The notes below the pieces were generated by a model that ran no database searches, was not told where the DNA came from, and was given only the letters and a program-made list of their open reading frames with translations. From the NCBI RefSeq assembly GCF_000164135.1, contig NZ_GG770554.1, forward strand, positions 900,743 to 964,742: 64,000 nucleotides of DNA, written 5' to 3'. The position numbers and the translations under genes are program-made. This document shows, in pieces, positions 53,997 through 62,710 of this stretch. Position 1 is the stretch's first letter. Each line of letters begins with the position of its first letter. The DNA is from Mycobacterium parascrofulaceum ATCC BAA-614. GTDB taxonomy: Bacteria > Actinomycetota > Actinomycetes > Mycobacteriales > Mycobacteriaceae.

Positions 53997-54029
53997 TGTT
54001 CGCCGGTGAGGCCGGAAAGGATGATCATC

Positions 54030-55232
54030 ATGGCCAATTTGGGTTACCAGGCGATCGACGTCGACAACCACTATTACGAGCCGCTGGACGCCTTCACCCG
54101 GCACCTGGACAAAAAGTTCAAGCGCCGCGGCGTGCAGATGCTCAGCGACGGCAAGCGCACCTGGGCGGTGATCGGCGACCGGGTCAACCACTTCATCCCC
54201 AATCCGACGTTCGATCCGATCATCGTGCCCGGTTGCCTCGACCTGTTGTTCCGCGGCGAGATTCCCGAAGGCGTCGACCCGGCGTCGCTGATGAAGGTCG
54301 AGCGGCTCGCCAGCCACCCCGAGTACCAGAACCGGGATGCGCGGATCGCGGTGATGGACACCCAGGACATCGAGACGGTGTTCATGCTGCCGACCTTCGC
54401 GTGCGGCGTCGAGGAGGCGCTCAAGCACGATATCGAGGCGACGATGGCGTCGCTGCACGCATTCAACCTGTGGCTCGACGAGGACTGGGGATTCGACCGG
54501 CCGGACCACAGAATCATTGCGGCACCGATCATTTCGCTGGCCGATCCGGCCAAGGCCCTCGAAGAGGTGGACTTCGTGCTCGCGCGGGGAGCCAGGCTGG
54601 TGCTGGTGCGGCCGGCGCCGGTGCCGGGCGTCGTCAAGCCGAGATCGCTGGGCGATCCCAGCCATGATCCGGTGTGGGCCCGGCTCGCCGAGGCGAGCGT
54701 TCCGGTGGGCTTCCACCTCAGCGACAGCGGCTATCTGCACATCGCGGCGCAGTGGGGCGGCAAGGCGACCTTCGAGGGGTTCGGCGAGAAGGACCCCCTC
54801 GATCAGGTCCTCCTCGACGACCGCGCCATCCACGACACGATGGCCTCGATGATCGTGCACGGTGTGTTCACCCGTCATCCCCAACTTCGGGCGGTCAGCA
54901 TCGAGAACGGGTCATACTTCGTGCATCGGTTGATCAAGCGACTCAAGAAGGTGGCCAACAATTACCCGCGGCATTTCCCCGAGGATCCGGTGGAGCAGTT
55001 GCGCAACAACGTGTGGATCGCCCCCTACTACGAGGACGATCTGCCCGAGCTGGCCGACGTCATCGGCGTCGACAAGATCCTGTTCGGATCCGATTGGCCG
55101 CACGGCGAGGGTCTCGAGTCGCCGGTGTCGTTTACCGAGGAGCTCAACGGATTCAGTGCATCCGACATCCGAAAAGTCATGCGCGACAACGCCCTCGATC
55201 TCCTCGGCGTTCCGGTCGCATCGGCCGTCTAG
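54030..55232 (+). CDS. Amidohydrolase family metal-dependent hydrolase/decarboxylase
   Basis: A 400-residue Amidohydrolase_2 (ACMSD-like) TIM barrel. The N-terminal metal motif reads DVDNHYYEP, where the family has DxDxHxxE-like residues, so one ligand is an Asn. Downstream ligands are probably His in GFHLSDSG (~233) and Asp in FGSDWPHGEG (~350). The family includes decarboxylases and C-C hydrolases of ring-cleavage products. The ATG at 54030 has GGAAAGG nine bases upstream. It precedes the ligase by 9 bp. Confidence 0.85.
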   Translation: MANLGYQAIDVDNHYYEPLDAFTRHLDKKFKRRGVQMLSDGKRTWAVIGDRVNHFIPNPTFDPIIVPGCLDLLFRGEIPEGVDPASLMKVERLASHPEYQNRDARIAVMDTQDIETVFMLPTFACGVEEALKHDIEATMASLHAFNLWLDEDWGFDRPDHRIIAAPIISLADPAKALEEVDFVLARGARLVLVRPAPVPGVVKPRSLGDPSHDPVWARLAEASVPVGFHLSDSGYLHIAAQWGGKATFEGFGEKDPLDQVLLDDRAIHDTMASMIVHGVFTRHPQLRAVSIENGSYFVHRLIKRLKKVANNYPRHFPEDPVEQLRNNVWIAPYYEDDLPELADVIGVDKILFGSDWPHGEGLESPVSFTEELNGFSASDIRKVMRDNALDLLGVPVASAV

Positions 55233-55241
55233 CCGCGCGCT

Positions 55242-56909
55242 ATGAGTGAATGGACCGTGGGCGCCGTGCTGGACGCCATCGCCGATGTCGTGCCCGACCG
55301 CCTGATGACGGTGTGTGCCCATCGCAAGAGCACGTTCGCCGAATCCGCCCGTCGCACCAACCGCCTGGCGAACTACCTCGACGGCAAGGGTTTCGGCGTT
55401 TACGCGGCGCGCGAGGCGTTGCAGCGCTGGGAATGCGGCCAGGACCGCATCGCGCTCCTGATGTACAACGACCTGTATCCGGACATGGTGATCGGATGCC
55501 TCAAGGCGCGCACCGTCCCGGTGAACGTGAACCACCACTACTCGCCCCGCGAGATCCGCGACCTGCTCGACTACGTCCGACCCCGGGGAATCATCTATCA
55601 CCGTTCGCTCGGCGCCCGCTTCGCCGACGTACTGCCCCCGGCCGGCACCGAATTGCTGATCTCCATCGACGACGGCAGCGCCGCTCCCGAACTGCCCAAC
55701 GCGGTCTCGCTCGACGATGCCCTGGCGACCGCCGGCCCGGACCGCGAGGACGCGGGGTCGCCGGACGACCTCATCATGATGTGCACCGGCGGCACGACGG
55801 GACGCCCCAAGGGCGTCCTGTGGCGACAGAGCGACATGTACGTGTCGTCCATGGTGGGCGCCGACCACGCGAGCGCCGCCGAGATCCACGCCAAGGTCTC
55901 CGGCGGTGGACAGCCGTGGTTCGCCGTCTCCCCGCTGATGCACGCCGCCGGGATGTGGACGGCGTTCTCCGCGCTCTGCGCCGGCCTGCCCGTGGTGCTC
56001 TACGACGACCGCAACAAGCTGGACGTACGGTCGGTGTGGGAAACCGCCGAGCGTGAGAAGGTCGGGATGATGACCATGGTGGGTGACGCGTACGCCGGGC
56101 CGTTGATCGCCGAACTGCGCACGCGATCCTACGACCTCTCCTCGCTGCACGCGATCGGCACGGGTGGGGCCGCGACGAACGCGAAACACAAACGCGCACT
56201 GATGGAATGCCTGCCCCACATCACCATCATCGAGGGCTACGGCTCTTCGGAGAGCGGCAACATGGCGTTCGGGCACAGCCGCGAAGGCAATGCCAGCGAC
56301 ACCTTTCAACCCAGGGACGGGGCCAGCGTGGTGTCGGCCGACCGCAGCCGGTTCCTGCGGCCCGGCGAGCCGGAGGTCGGCTGGGCTGCCCGCACGGGCC
56401 GGATTCCGCTCGGCTACTTCGGCGACGCGGAAGCCACCGAGCGAACCTTCCCGGAGATCGAGGGGCGGCGGGCGGTGATCCCCGGCGACCGGGCGTCGCT
56501 GGAACGCGACGGCACGATCCGCCTGCTGGGCCGCGACTCGCTGGTGGTGAACACCGGTGGCGAGAAGGTCTTCGTCGAAGAGGTCGAGGAGGTGCTGCGC
56601 GCACAGCCGGGCGTCGTCGACGCCCTGGTCGTCGGGCGGCCAAGCGAGCGATGGGGAGAGGAAGTCGTCGCGCTCGTCGCGACCGACCCCGACGCGCACG
56701 TCAGCCGCGACGCCCTCCACCACGCGTGCACGACACAACTGGCGCATTTCAAGGCGCCCAAGGCCTTCCTCTTCGTCGAGCGGATCGAACGCCTCGGCAA
56801 CGGCAAGCCCAACTACCGGTGGGCCAGAGAACAAGCCGGCCAACAGGTTCCGGCGATCGAGCTGGTCCCGTCCGACCCGCAAGGAAGCCATGACCAGCAA
56901 AGCGATTGA
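55242..56909 (+). CDS. AMP-dependent acyl-CoA synthetase/ligase (FadD type)
   Basis: A 555-residue adenylate-forming enzyme. The phosphate loop is MMCTGGTTGRPKGVLW (~178-193), A5 is EGYGSSESGNMA (~330), GDRASLERDGTIRLLGRDS and C-terminal GNGKPNYRWAR (Lys) complete the motif set. It resembles the FadD group with VLWRQ following PKG. It is the fourth such enzyme in the window. It overlaps the following amidohydrolase by 20 bp. Confidence 0.92.
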   Translation: MSEWTVGAVLDAIADVVPDRLMTVCAHRKSTFAESARRTNRLANYLDGKGFGVYAAREALQRWECGQDRIALLMYNDLYPDMVIGCLKARTVPVNVNHHYSPREIRDLLDYVRPRGIIYHRSLGARFADVLPPAGTELLISIDDGSAAPELPNAVSLDDALATAGPDREDAGSPDDLIMMCTGGTTGRPKGVLWRQSDMYVSSMVGADHASAAEIHAKVSGGGQPWFAVSPLMHAAGMWTAFSALCAGLPVVLYDDRNKLDVRSVWETAEREKVGMMTMVGDAYAGPLIAELRTRSYDLSSLHAIGTGGAATNAKHKRALMECLPHITIIEGYGSSESGNMAFGHSREGNASDTFQPRDGASVVSADRSRFLRPGEPEVGWAARTGRIPLGYFGDAEATERTFPEIEGRRAVIPGDRASLERDGTIRLLGRDSLVVNTGGEKVFVEEVEEVLRAQPGVVDALVVGRPSERWGEEVVALVATDPDAHVSRDALHHACTTQLAHFKAPKAFLFVERIERLGNGKPNYRWAREQAGQQVPAIELVPSDPQGSHDQQSD

Positions 56910-57720
56910 CTGCCTGGTGAACGTCCACTTCGGGGAAGCGGAATCCCAGCCGACGTGGATGCTCAGGGTCCGGGACGACTACTTCAAGGGCCCCGAGTCG
57001 ATGTTCGCCCCGGTCGACCTCGCCGAACTCCTCGCCGAGATGGACGAGCAGGGCGTGCGAAAGGCGATCCTGATGGACTCGCTTGCCAACCCCTCCACGA
57101 CCGCGCGCAAATTCGTCGAAGCCAGACCCGACCGGTTCGCGCTCGCGATGGGCGGGGTCAACCTGCTGCGCCCGGTGCGGTCGCTGCGCGAATTGACCGC
57201 CGTCGCGGCCGAGTTGCCCGTCGCGTATGCGGTGGTGGGGCCGAGCTTTTGGGGCGACGGCCAGTATCCGCCTAGCGATGCCGTGTACTACCCCCTCTAC
57301 GCCAAGTGCGCCGAGCTGGACCTTCCGCTGTGCATCAACACCGGTATCCCGGGACCGCCCATACCCGGCGAGGTCCAGCACCCCATGCACCTGGACCGGG
57401 TGTGCGTCCGATTCCCCGAACTTCGGTTGTGCATGATCCACGGAGCCGACCCGTGGTGGGATGTCGCGATCCGGCTGCTGCTGAAGTACGCCAACCTGCG
57501 GCTCATGACGTCGGCGTGGTCACCCAAGCGCCTGCCGGAGAGCCTGCTGCACTACATGCGCACGCGCGGCCCCGACAAGGTGATCTACGCCTCCGACTGG
57601 CCGGTGTTGCCCATGCGCCGGGTCATCCCCGAAGCCCGTGCCCTCGATCTGCCCGCCGAGGTGCTGGACAACTACCTCTACAACAACGCGCGGGACTTCT
57701 TCTTTGGGAAGGACGAGTGA
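56890..57720 (+). CDS. Amidohydrolase family protein, second copy
   Basis: A 276-residue Amidohydrolase_2 barrel, shorter than the first. The N-terminal motif is DCLVNVHFGEAE, lacking the normal HxH, while MIHGADPWW (~180) and YASDWPVLPM (~234) supply His and Asp. One or more metal ligands may therefore be missing, or another residue is used. The ATG at 56890 follows AAGGAAGCC. Together with the first copy it may catalyse successive hydrolyses or form a heteromer. Confidence 0.82.
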   Translation: MTSKAIDCLVNVHFGEAESQPTWMLRVRDDYFKGPESMFAPVDLAELLAEMDEQGVRKAILMDSLANPSTTARKFVEARPDRFALAMGGVNLLRPVRSLRELTAVAAELPVAYAVVGPSFWGDGQYPPSDAVYYPLYAKCAELDLPLCINTGIPGPPIPGEVQHPMHLDRVCVRFPELRLCMIHGADPWWDVAIRLLLKYANLRLMTSAWSPKRLPESLLHYMRTRGPDKVIYASDWPVLPMRRVIPEARALDLPAEVLDNYLYNNARDFFFGKDE

Positions 57721-57722
57721 CG

Positions 57723-58781
57723 ATGGACCGATTCGAACTACGCAGGCTCGACTACAGCCTGTCCGATGACCATGTCGCCCTGCAGAACGCCTACAAGCAG
57801 TTCTTCAAGACCCACTGCTCGATCGAAACCGTCCGCGCCGCAGAACAATCCGGCTTTGACAAGAACCTTTGGGAGCGGTTGTGCGGGATGGGCGCGACCA
57901 CGATGGCGCTGCCGGAGTCGTGCGGCGGTGACGGCGCGACGCTCGTCGATCTCACCCTGGTGGCCGAGGAGATCGGCCGATCCCTGGCGCCGGTGCCGTG
58001 GATCGACCACGTATGCACCGCACGGCTGCTGGGCCGGCTCGGCGCGCTGGCCGAGGGCGCCGCCGGGGTCGCCGAGGGGGAGCAACTGGCCGCGCTCGAC
58101 CCGCGCATCGGCGCCGGCCGCGGCCCGCGGTTGATTCCCTCGGGGTCGATCGCCGACCACATCGTCGTCCGCGACGGCGACGAAGTCGTGAGGCTGGGCT
58201 TCGCCAGCCGTCCGGCGAAGGTCGACAACATCGGCCGGCTTCCGATGGCGTGGGTGGATCCCGCCGCGGCTGACACCCGTGCGATCGTCGGCGAAGGGCC
58301 CGACGCGGTGTCGGCTTACCGGACGGCGCTGGACGAGTGGCGGCTGCTGACCGCGGCGGCGCTCGTCGGGCTGGTGGAGGAGACCATGACCATCGCGGCC
58401 GAATTCGCCAAGACCCGCTACACGCTGGGTGTGCCCATCGCCACGCTGCAGGCGATCTCGCACCCCCTTGCCAACATGGCCATCACCGTCCAGGGCGGAC
58501 GTAACCTGGCTCGACGTGCCGCCTGGTTCATGGACAACGAACCCGACGAGCGGCCCGAATTGGCGCCCTCCGCCTTCGTTTTCATGGCCGAAGAAGCCGC
58601 CAGGGCGGCGACCATGGCGGTCCACATCCAAGGCGGGCTCGGGGTTTCGGCCGAGGCCGCGGCGACGGCGTATCTGGTGCGCGCCCGGGGATGGCCGCTG
58701 GCCGCCGGCGATCCGGGCGCGACGGCCCAACGGATCGCGGAGATCGTGACCGCCCGCGAGGGCGCGGCGCAGCCGGCATAG
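57723..58781 (+). CDS. Acyl-CoA dehydrogenase, short subunit of a likely pair
   Basis: A 352-residue protein with acyl-CoA dehydrogenase folds. The N-terminal domain LGEEIGRSLAPVPW-type segment and C-terminal LGVPIATLQAISHPLANM and HIQGGLGVSAEA are present. The catalytic Glu region GTSE/GGT is not found, and the middle domain is reduced. Adjacent genes of about 350 and 400 residues are typical of heterotetrameric enzymes such as FadE26-FadE27 or FadE28-FadE29 in sterol degradation, where only one subunit carries the base. An in-frame GTG at 57717 overlapping the previous stop is an alternative start. Confidence 0.83.
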   Translation: MDRFELRRLDYSLSDDHVALQNAYKQFFKTHCSIETVRAAEQSGFDKNLWERLCGMGATTMALPESCGGDGATLVDLTLVAEEIGRSLAPVPWIDHVCTARLLGRLGALAEGAAGVAEGEQLAALDPRIGAGRGPRLIPSGSIADHIVVRDGDEVVRLGFASRPAKVDNIGRLPMAWVDPAAADTRAIVGEGPDAVSAYRTALDEWRLLTAAALVGLVEETMTIAAEFAKTRYTLGVPIATLQAISHPLANMAITVQGGRNLARRAAWFMDNEPDERPELAPSAFVFMAEEAARAATMAVHIQGGLGVSAEAAATAYLVRARGWPLAAGDPGATAQRIAEIVTAREGAAQPA

Positions 58782-58796
58782 GAAGGGGCAACGTCC

Positions 58797-59996
58797 ATGG
58801 ATTTCTCCCGCGTCGAGCTGTCCGACGACGACAACGCCTTCCGTGCGGAAGCGCGGAGCTTTCTGGCCACGCACATGACCGAAGAGGTCAGGCGCCGGGA
58901 CCGGGAAACCGGCGACAATTTCGACGAGGGGCTGCACCTGAAGTTCGGCGCCGCGGGTTATCTGGAAGCCGAGTGGAAGCCGGAATCCGAAGGCGGTTTC
59001 ACCCGGGTGCGGCGCCGCATCTGGGAGCTGGAGAAGCGGCGGGCGCACGTTCCCTGGGTGACGTGGGGGACGACCGCGATGGTCGCCCGTTCGGTCGACA
59101 GGTTCGGGTCGCCGCAGCTGCGCGACGAGGTCCTGCCGAAAGTCTTCAGCGGCGAGGTGCGGTTGTGTCTCGGCTACACCGAGCCCGAAGGCGGCTCCGA
59201 TGTCGCCACCTGTAAGACCCGCGCGGTGCGGGAGGCCGACGGGTCGAGCTGGATCATCAACGGCTCCAAGATGTTCACGACCGGCGCCCACAACTGCCAG
59301 TACGTCTTCCTGATCACCAACACCGCCCCGGATGCGCCGAAGCACAAGAGCCTGACCATGTTCCTGGTGCCGCTGGACTCACCCGGCATCGAGATCCAGG
59401 GAATCCGAACGGTGGACGGCGACCGGACCAACATCGTCTACTACAGCGACGTCCGCGTGGACGACAAGTATCGGCTTGGCGACGTGAACGGCGGCTGGAC
59501 GGTGCTGCGCGAACCGCTCAACGTCGAGCACGGCGCCGTCGCCGCCGCCCCGGACGGGCTGCAGGACACGTCGATCATGATGCACCAGGCCGGGTTCCTG
59601 TCCCAGGCGGTCGACCGGGCGGCGGCGAGCGTGACTCGGCCCGACGGCGACGGGCGCCGGCTCATCGACGACAAGTCGGTCGCCTACCGGCTGGGCCGCT
59701 GCGTGGCCCGATTGGAGACGGCGCTGGCCACCCCGAGCATTTTCGGCCGGGTCGCCATCGCGCAGACGATGCGCGACATCTCGCCGGAATTGATGGACAT
59801 CCTCGGCGCCGCGGCCACGCTGCCGTACGGGACGGAGGCGGCCGCCGACGACGGCAGCGCCGAGTACGCCTACCGGTTCGCCCCGCTGGTGGGAATCTAT
59901 GGCGGGACGCTGGAGGTGTTCCGCAACATGATCGCCCAGTACATGCTGGGCCTCGGCAAACCGGCTTACGCGCCACCGGTCACGAAGGTGTCGTGA
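58797..59996 (+). CDS. Acyl-CoA dehydrogenase, long subunit of a likely pair
   Basis: A 399-residue acyl-CoA dehydrogenase. Motifs are LGYTEPEGGSDVATC (~124-138), INGSKMFTTGA (~152-162) and the C-terminal FAPLVGIYGGTLEVFRNMIAQ (~364-384), whose flanking residues pattern with the FadE26/FadE29 type. It probably joins the preceding subunit, starting 15 bp after it. It closes the operon and converges with a small gene (stops 16 bp apart). Confidence 0.9.
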   Translation: MDFSRVELSDDDNAFRAEARSFLATHMTEEVRRRDRETGDNFDEGLHLKFGAAGYLEAEWKPESEGGFTRVRRRIWELEKRRAHVPWVTWGTTAMVARSVDRFGSPQLRDEVLPKVFSGEVRLCLGYTEPEGGSDVATCKTRAVREADGSSWIINGSKMFTTGAHNCQYVFLITNTAPDAPKHKSLTMFLVPLDSPGIEIQGIRTVDGDRTNIVYYSDVRVDDKYRLGDVNGGWTVLREPLNVEHGAVAAAPDGLQDTSIMMHQAGFLSQAVDRAAASVTRPDGDGRRLIDDKSVAYRLGRCVARLETALATPSIFGRVAIAQTMRDISPELMDILGAAATLPYGTEAAADDGSAEYAYRFAPLVGIYGGTLEVFRNMIAQYMLGLGKPAYAPPVTKVS

Positions 59997-60011
59997 CCGG
60001 TTGGCGGGTGC

Positions 60012-60188
60012 TCAGCCGTGCCCCCCGTAGATGATCCGCAGCATCTTGAGATTGATGCGGAGGAAGCGCCCGAACTGGACGAGCATGCTCTGGCGCATCC
60101 GGAGCGTCGTTGGGGTGGGCAGCGGTGCGTCGGCAATGCGTTCGGCCGTCAGCGCATTCACGTCCGAATAACCGTTCTCGTCGTCCAT
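60012..60188 (-). CDS. Small protein downstream of SQR-like gene
   Basis: A 58-residue protein. The N-terminal half is acidic (DDENGYSDVNALTAERIADAP), and the C-terminal half is basic-amphipathic (RMRQSMLVQFGRFLRINLKMLRIIYGGHG), which could lie on the membrane surface. The ATG at 60188 has AAAGG seven bases upstream; a GTG at 60203 overlapping the SQR stop is an alternative. Function unknown; it is probably co-transcribed with and perhaps a partner of the SQR. Confidence 0.65.
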   Translation of the reverse strand: MDDENGYSDVNALTAERIADAPLPTPTTLRMRQSMLVQFGRFLRINLKMLRIIYGGHG

Positions 60189-60199
60189 CGGAGTGCCTT

Positions 60200-61657
60200 T
60201 CACTCAGGAATCAGCCACCAGAATGGGCGGGCTTTCGCCTTATAGATGAAGAGATAGTGCAACAACAGCTTGATCCAGTGGCCGGCGAGGCCGAGCTCAC
60301 CGGAGGTGCCGGCGATGTCGCGGCCCGTCTGCGGATACTTCGCCGGGTCGGGGACGACGGGGAACATCGTCATCGCGGCGGCCGAGCCCTCACGCAAACC
60401 GGTGCCGGCCGACGCAACGCACGCCGCGCCCATCGTCGACATCGAGGCGCGGTGCGCGGCTGCGGCCGTTCCCTTGGTGATTCGATCGCGGATGGTCTCG
60501 GCGACCGTTTTCGCCATGATGCCCGACGGCATGCCGGTTCGCGGCGGGCTGGGGGTGATGACCGTCCCGGTGGGACTCGTGCGCGGCCGCGAGATGGGAT
60601 GTGGGGGAGCGAACGCGATGCCCGGCGCGAAGATATTCGGGTAGGCGGGGGACTCGTAGGTGTGCGGCCAGTCCTCCGCCGACCACTCGTCATAGGGCTT
60701 GCCCGAGTAGTCCGCGTCTACCTTCAGGAAGCCCGACGGTGCGAACAAGGTGGACGTGATGTCGTTGCCGCGCTTGTCGTATGCCGTCAGCGCAGCTCCC
60801 CGGAACGGCGGTAGCAGCATGGCGAAGTCGAAGTCCAGTTCGTGTTCTCTGCCGTCGAGTTGCTCGTAGCGCAGCTTGCCGTCCATGACTTCATGGACCG
60901 CCGCCTGTGTGATGGCCCTGACGCCGCGCTCACGGAAGAGTGACTCGGTCCACAGCCGGCTGGACTGCACGAAGCCCTTCTCGACGAAACTCATTCCACC
61001 GACGCCGAAGTCGCCAAGTTCGTACTCGTTCGTGAGGTAGACGATGTCGGCGAGGTCTCGCACTCCGGCGGCGCGCAGCGTGTGCTCCACGTTGAAGGTG
61101 TATTCGAACGCCGCACCCTCGCACGTGCAGGTTCCGTGCCCGACGCCGATGACGAGCCGCTGCTTCTCACCGGCCTTGAGCTTGGCCACGACCCGGTCAA
61201 GCGCTTTCGCCGCCTCGACGGCATGGTCCGCGGTGCACACCGAATATGAATGCCCCGCGGGGCCCAGCCCGGGCGTGGCCGCGAAGTTCAGCAGTGGGCC
61301 GGTCGCGTTGATCAGGTAGTCATAGGTGATGGAGCCGCTCTGCCCCTCGTGCTCGTCGTCCGTGTAGACGAAGTCCACCGACGGCGCCGGCTGGTCCTCG
61401 GTGCCCTCCGGGCGGATCGCGGTGGCGAGGGCTTGACGGAACACGATGCCCTTGCGCCGGTAGATCGGCCTCAGCGGAATGAGTACCTTGGCCGGATCCA
61501 TTCGCCCGACGCCGACCCAGATGTTCGACGGGATCCAGTTCCAGTCGGCGTTGGGGGAGATCACCACCACTTCGTGGCTGCGGCCCAGCCATCGGCGCAG
61601 GTGCAGCGCGGCGGTATGCCCGGCGATGCCAGCGCCGAGGATGACGACTCGTGCCAT
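60200..61657 (-). CDS. Sulfide:quinone oxidoreductase-like flavoprotein
   Basis: A 485-residue two-dinucleotide-binding-domain flavoenzyme. FAD motif ILGAGIAGHTAA (6-17). Four cysteines only: C141, C177 and C179 (GTCTCEGAAFEY) and C413 (AACVASAG); C177/C179 and C413 would be the sulfide-relay pair. The C-terminal HWIKLLLHYLFIYKAKARPFWWLIPE is an amphipathic membrane anchor, as in SQR. It would oxidise H2S to sulfane sulfur and pass electrons to menaquinone at the inner membrane face. NDH-2 is less likely because of the paired cysteines. RBS AAGGAG precedes the ATG at 61657. Confidence 0.82.
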   Translation of the reverse strand: MARVVILGAGIAGHTAALHLRRWLGRSHEVVVISPNADWNWIPSNIWVGVGRMDPAKVLIPLRPIYRRKGIVFRQALATAIRPEGTEDQPAPSVDFVYTDDEHEGQSGSITYDYLINATGPLLNFAATPGLGPAGHSYSVCTADHAVEAAKALDRVVAKLKAGEKQRLVIGVGHGTCTCEGAAFEYTFNVEHTLRAAGVRDLADIVYLTNEYELGDFGVGGMSFVEKGFVQSSRLWTESLFRERGVRAITQAAVHEVMDGKLRYEQLDGREHELDFDFAMLLPPFRGAALTAYDKRGNDITSTLFAPSGFLKVDADYSGKPYDEWSAEDWPHTYESPAYPNIFAPGIAFAPPHPISRPRTSPTGTVITPSPPRTGMPSGIMAKTVAETIRDRITKGTAAAAHRASMSTMGAACVASAGTGLREGSAAAMTMFPVVPDPAKYPQTGRDIAGTSGELGLAGHWIKLLLHYLFIYKAKARPFWWLIPE

Positions 61658-61830
61658 TGATGCTCCTTCGTTCCGCAGGCCGGCATGACCGTTGGGACGA
61701 GCTGCTCCCCGCGGGAATGCCGAGCGCTTCGAGGCCAGATTGCGCCCCGTGACGACGCATCTCTAGGGCCGATGGACTCTATTGGCGGAGGCATATGTGC
61801 ACCGAAGGAAAAACTCCATCGGTTGGCGGG

Positions 61831-61854
61831 AATACCCCTACCCGTATAGGTATT
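61831..61854. promoter_or_regulatory. CsoR/CstR-like operator between SQR and AhpD-like genes
   Basis: AATACC (61831-61836) and GGTATT (61849-61854) form perfect arms around N12, and within it ATACCCCTACCCGTAT (61832-61847) has ATAC/GTAT ends and a C-rich centre. CsoR-family repressors, including the persulfide sensor CstR, bind palindromes of this type. It overlaps the -10 of the AhpD-like gene. Confidence 0.55.
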
Positions 61855-61856
61855 GT
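61851..61856 (+). promoter_or_regulatory. Leaderless-type -10 element of the AhpD-like gene
   Basis: TATTGT ends seven bases before the ATG at 61864 and overlaps the right arm of the palindrome, so a repressor bound there would block it. Confidence 0.5.
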
Positions 61857-61863
61857 ATCAAGC

Positions 61864-62244
61864 ATGACCGAACATAACCACTACCAAGAGGTGCTCGACG
61901 ACCTCAACCCCCAGCACCGCGCGCTGCGCAAGATGATCCCGGACGTTTACCGGGGTTTTGCCGAGACGAGCAACGGCGCACTGACCTCGGGCGCCTTGGA
62001 CAAGAAGTTCAAGGAGCTGATCGCGGTCGCGATCGGCGTCGTCGCCGGATGTGACGGCTGCATCGCCTCGCACGCTCAGGGGGCGGCCCGCGCCGGCGCA
62101 TCCAAGGAAGAGGCCGCCGAGGCGATCGGCGTCAGCATTCTCATGCATGGTGGCCCGGCGACCATCTATGGTGCACGCGCCTACAGCGCGTTTTGCGAAT
62201 TCGCCGACAAGATCGCGGACGACGCAGCAGGGCCGGCCCACTGA
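61864..62244 (+). CDS. Carboxymuconolactone decarboxylase/AhpD-like CxxC protein
   Basis: A 126-residue protein. CGDxCx-type motif GCDGCIASHAQGA (~60-72) supplies the Cys-x2-Cys-x3-His relay of AhpD-like peroxidases/reductases. No decarboxylase features are evident. It may reduce peroxide, persulfide or a thiol adduct using the thioredoxin next door. The ATG at 61864 is set by the leaderless -10. First gene of the rightward set with trx and the small Cys-rich gene. Confidence 0.87.
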   Translation: MTEHNHYQEVLDDLNPQHRALRKMIPDVYRGFAETSNGALTSGALDKKFKELIAVAIGVVAGCDGCIASHAQGAARAGASKEEAAEAIGVSILMHGGPATIYGARAYSAFCEFADKIADDAAGPAH

Positions 62245-62299
62245 GCGGCCACCGCCCAGGTCGAGACGATCCCACCCTCATTTTTCGAAAGGAACAGCC

Positions 62300-62674
62300 A
62301 TGACCGTCAAATCACTGACCGCCGCCGATTTCGAGTCGACCATCCTGACCAGTCCGATCGTGCTGGTCGACTTCTGGGCCCCGTGGTGCGGGCCATGCCG
62401 GGCCTTCGCGCCGACCTTCGAACGATCCGCCCAGAACCACCCGGACATCGTGTACGCCAAGGTGGACACCGACGCCGAGCCCGAGCTGGCCGGGACCGTG
62501 GGCATCCGCTCCGTGCCGACGATCATGGCGTTCCGCGACGGCATCCTCGTGTACAGCCAGCCGGGGGCGATGTCACCGGCGGTGCTGGAGGACCTGATCG
62601 ACCAGATCAAGGGTCTGGACATGGAGAAGGTCCGCGCCAAGATCGCCGAGCGCAAAGCCGCCGTGCAGGCATAG
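62300..62674 (+). CDS. Thioredoxin
   Basis: A 124-residue single-domain thioredoxin with active site WAPWCGPCRAF (~29-39), cis-Pro in IRSVPTIMAF (~73-82), and a ~15-residue C-terminal helical extension rich in Lys/Arg. No signal peptide; cytosolic. The ATG at 62300 follows GAAAGGAAC. It lies 55 bp after the AhpD-like gene, and the pair is plausibly one thiol-recycling unit. Confidence 0.95.
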   Translation: MTVKSLTAADFESTILTSPIVLVDFWAPWCGPCRAFAPTFERSAQNHPDIVYAKVDTDAEPELAGTVGIRSVPTIMAFRDGILVYSQPGAMSPAVLEDLIDQIKGLDMEKVRAKIAERKAAVQA

Positions 62675-62710
62675 TGGCCCAACCGATTTCCCGACCATAA
62701 GCGAGCAACC

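Noticed and set aside
54912..56900. 662-residue minus-strand frame opposite the FadD gene
   Set aside because: Antisense; the plus-strand ligase has all adenylation motifs.
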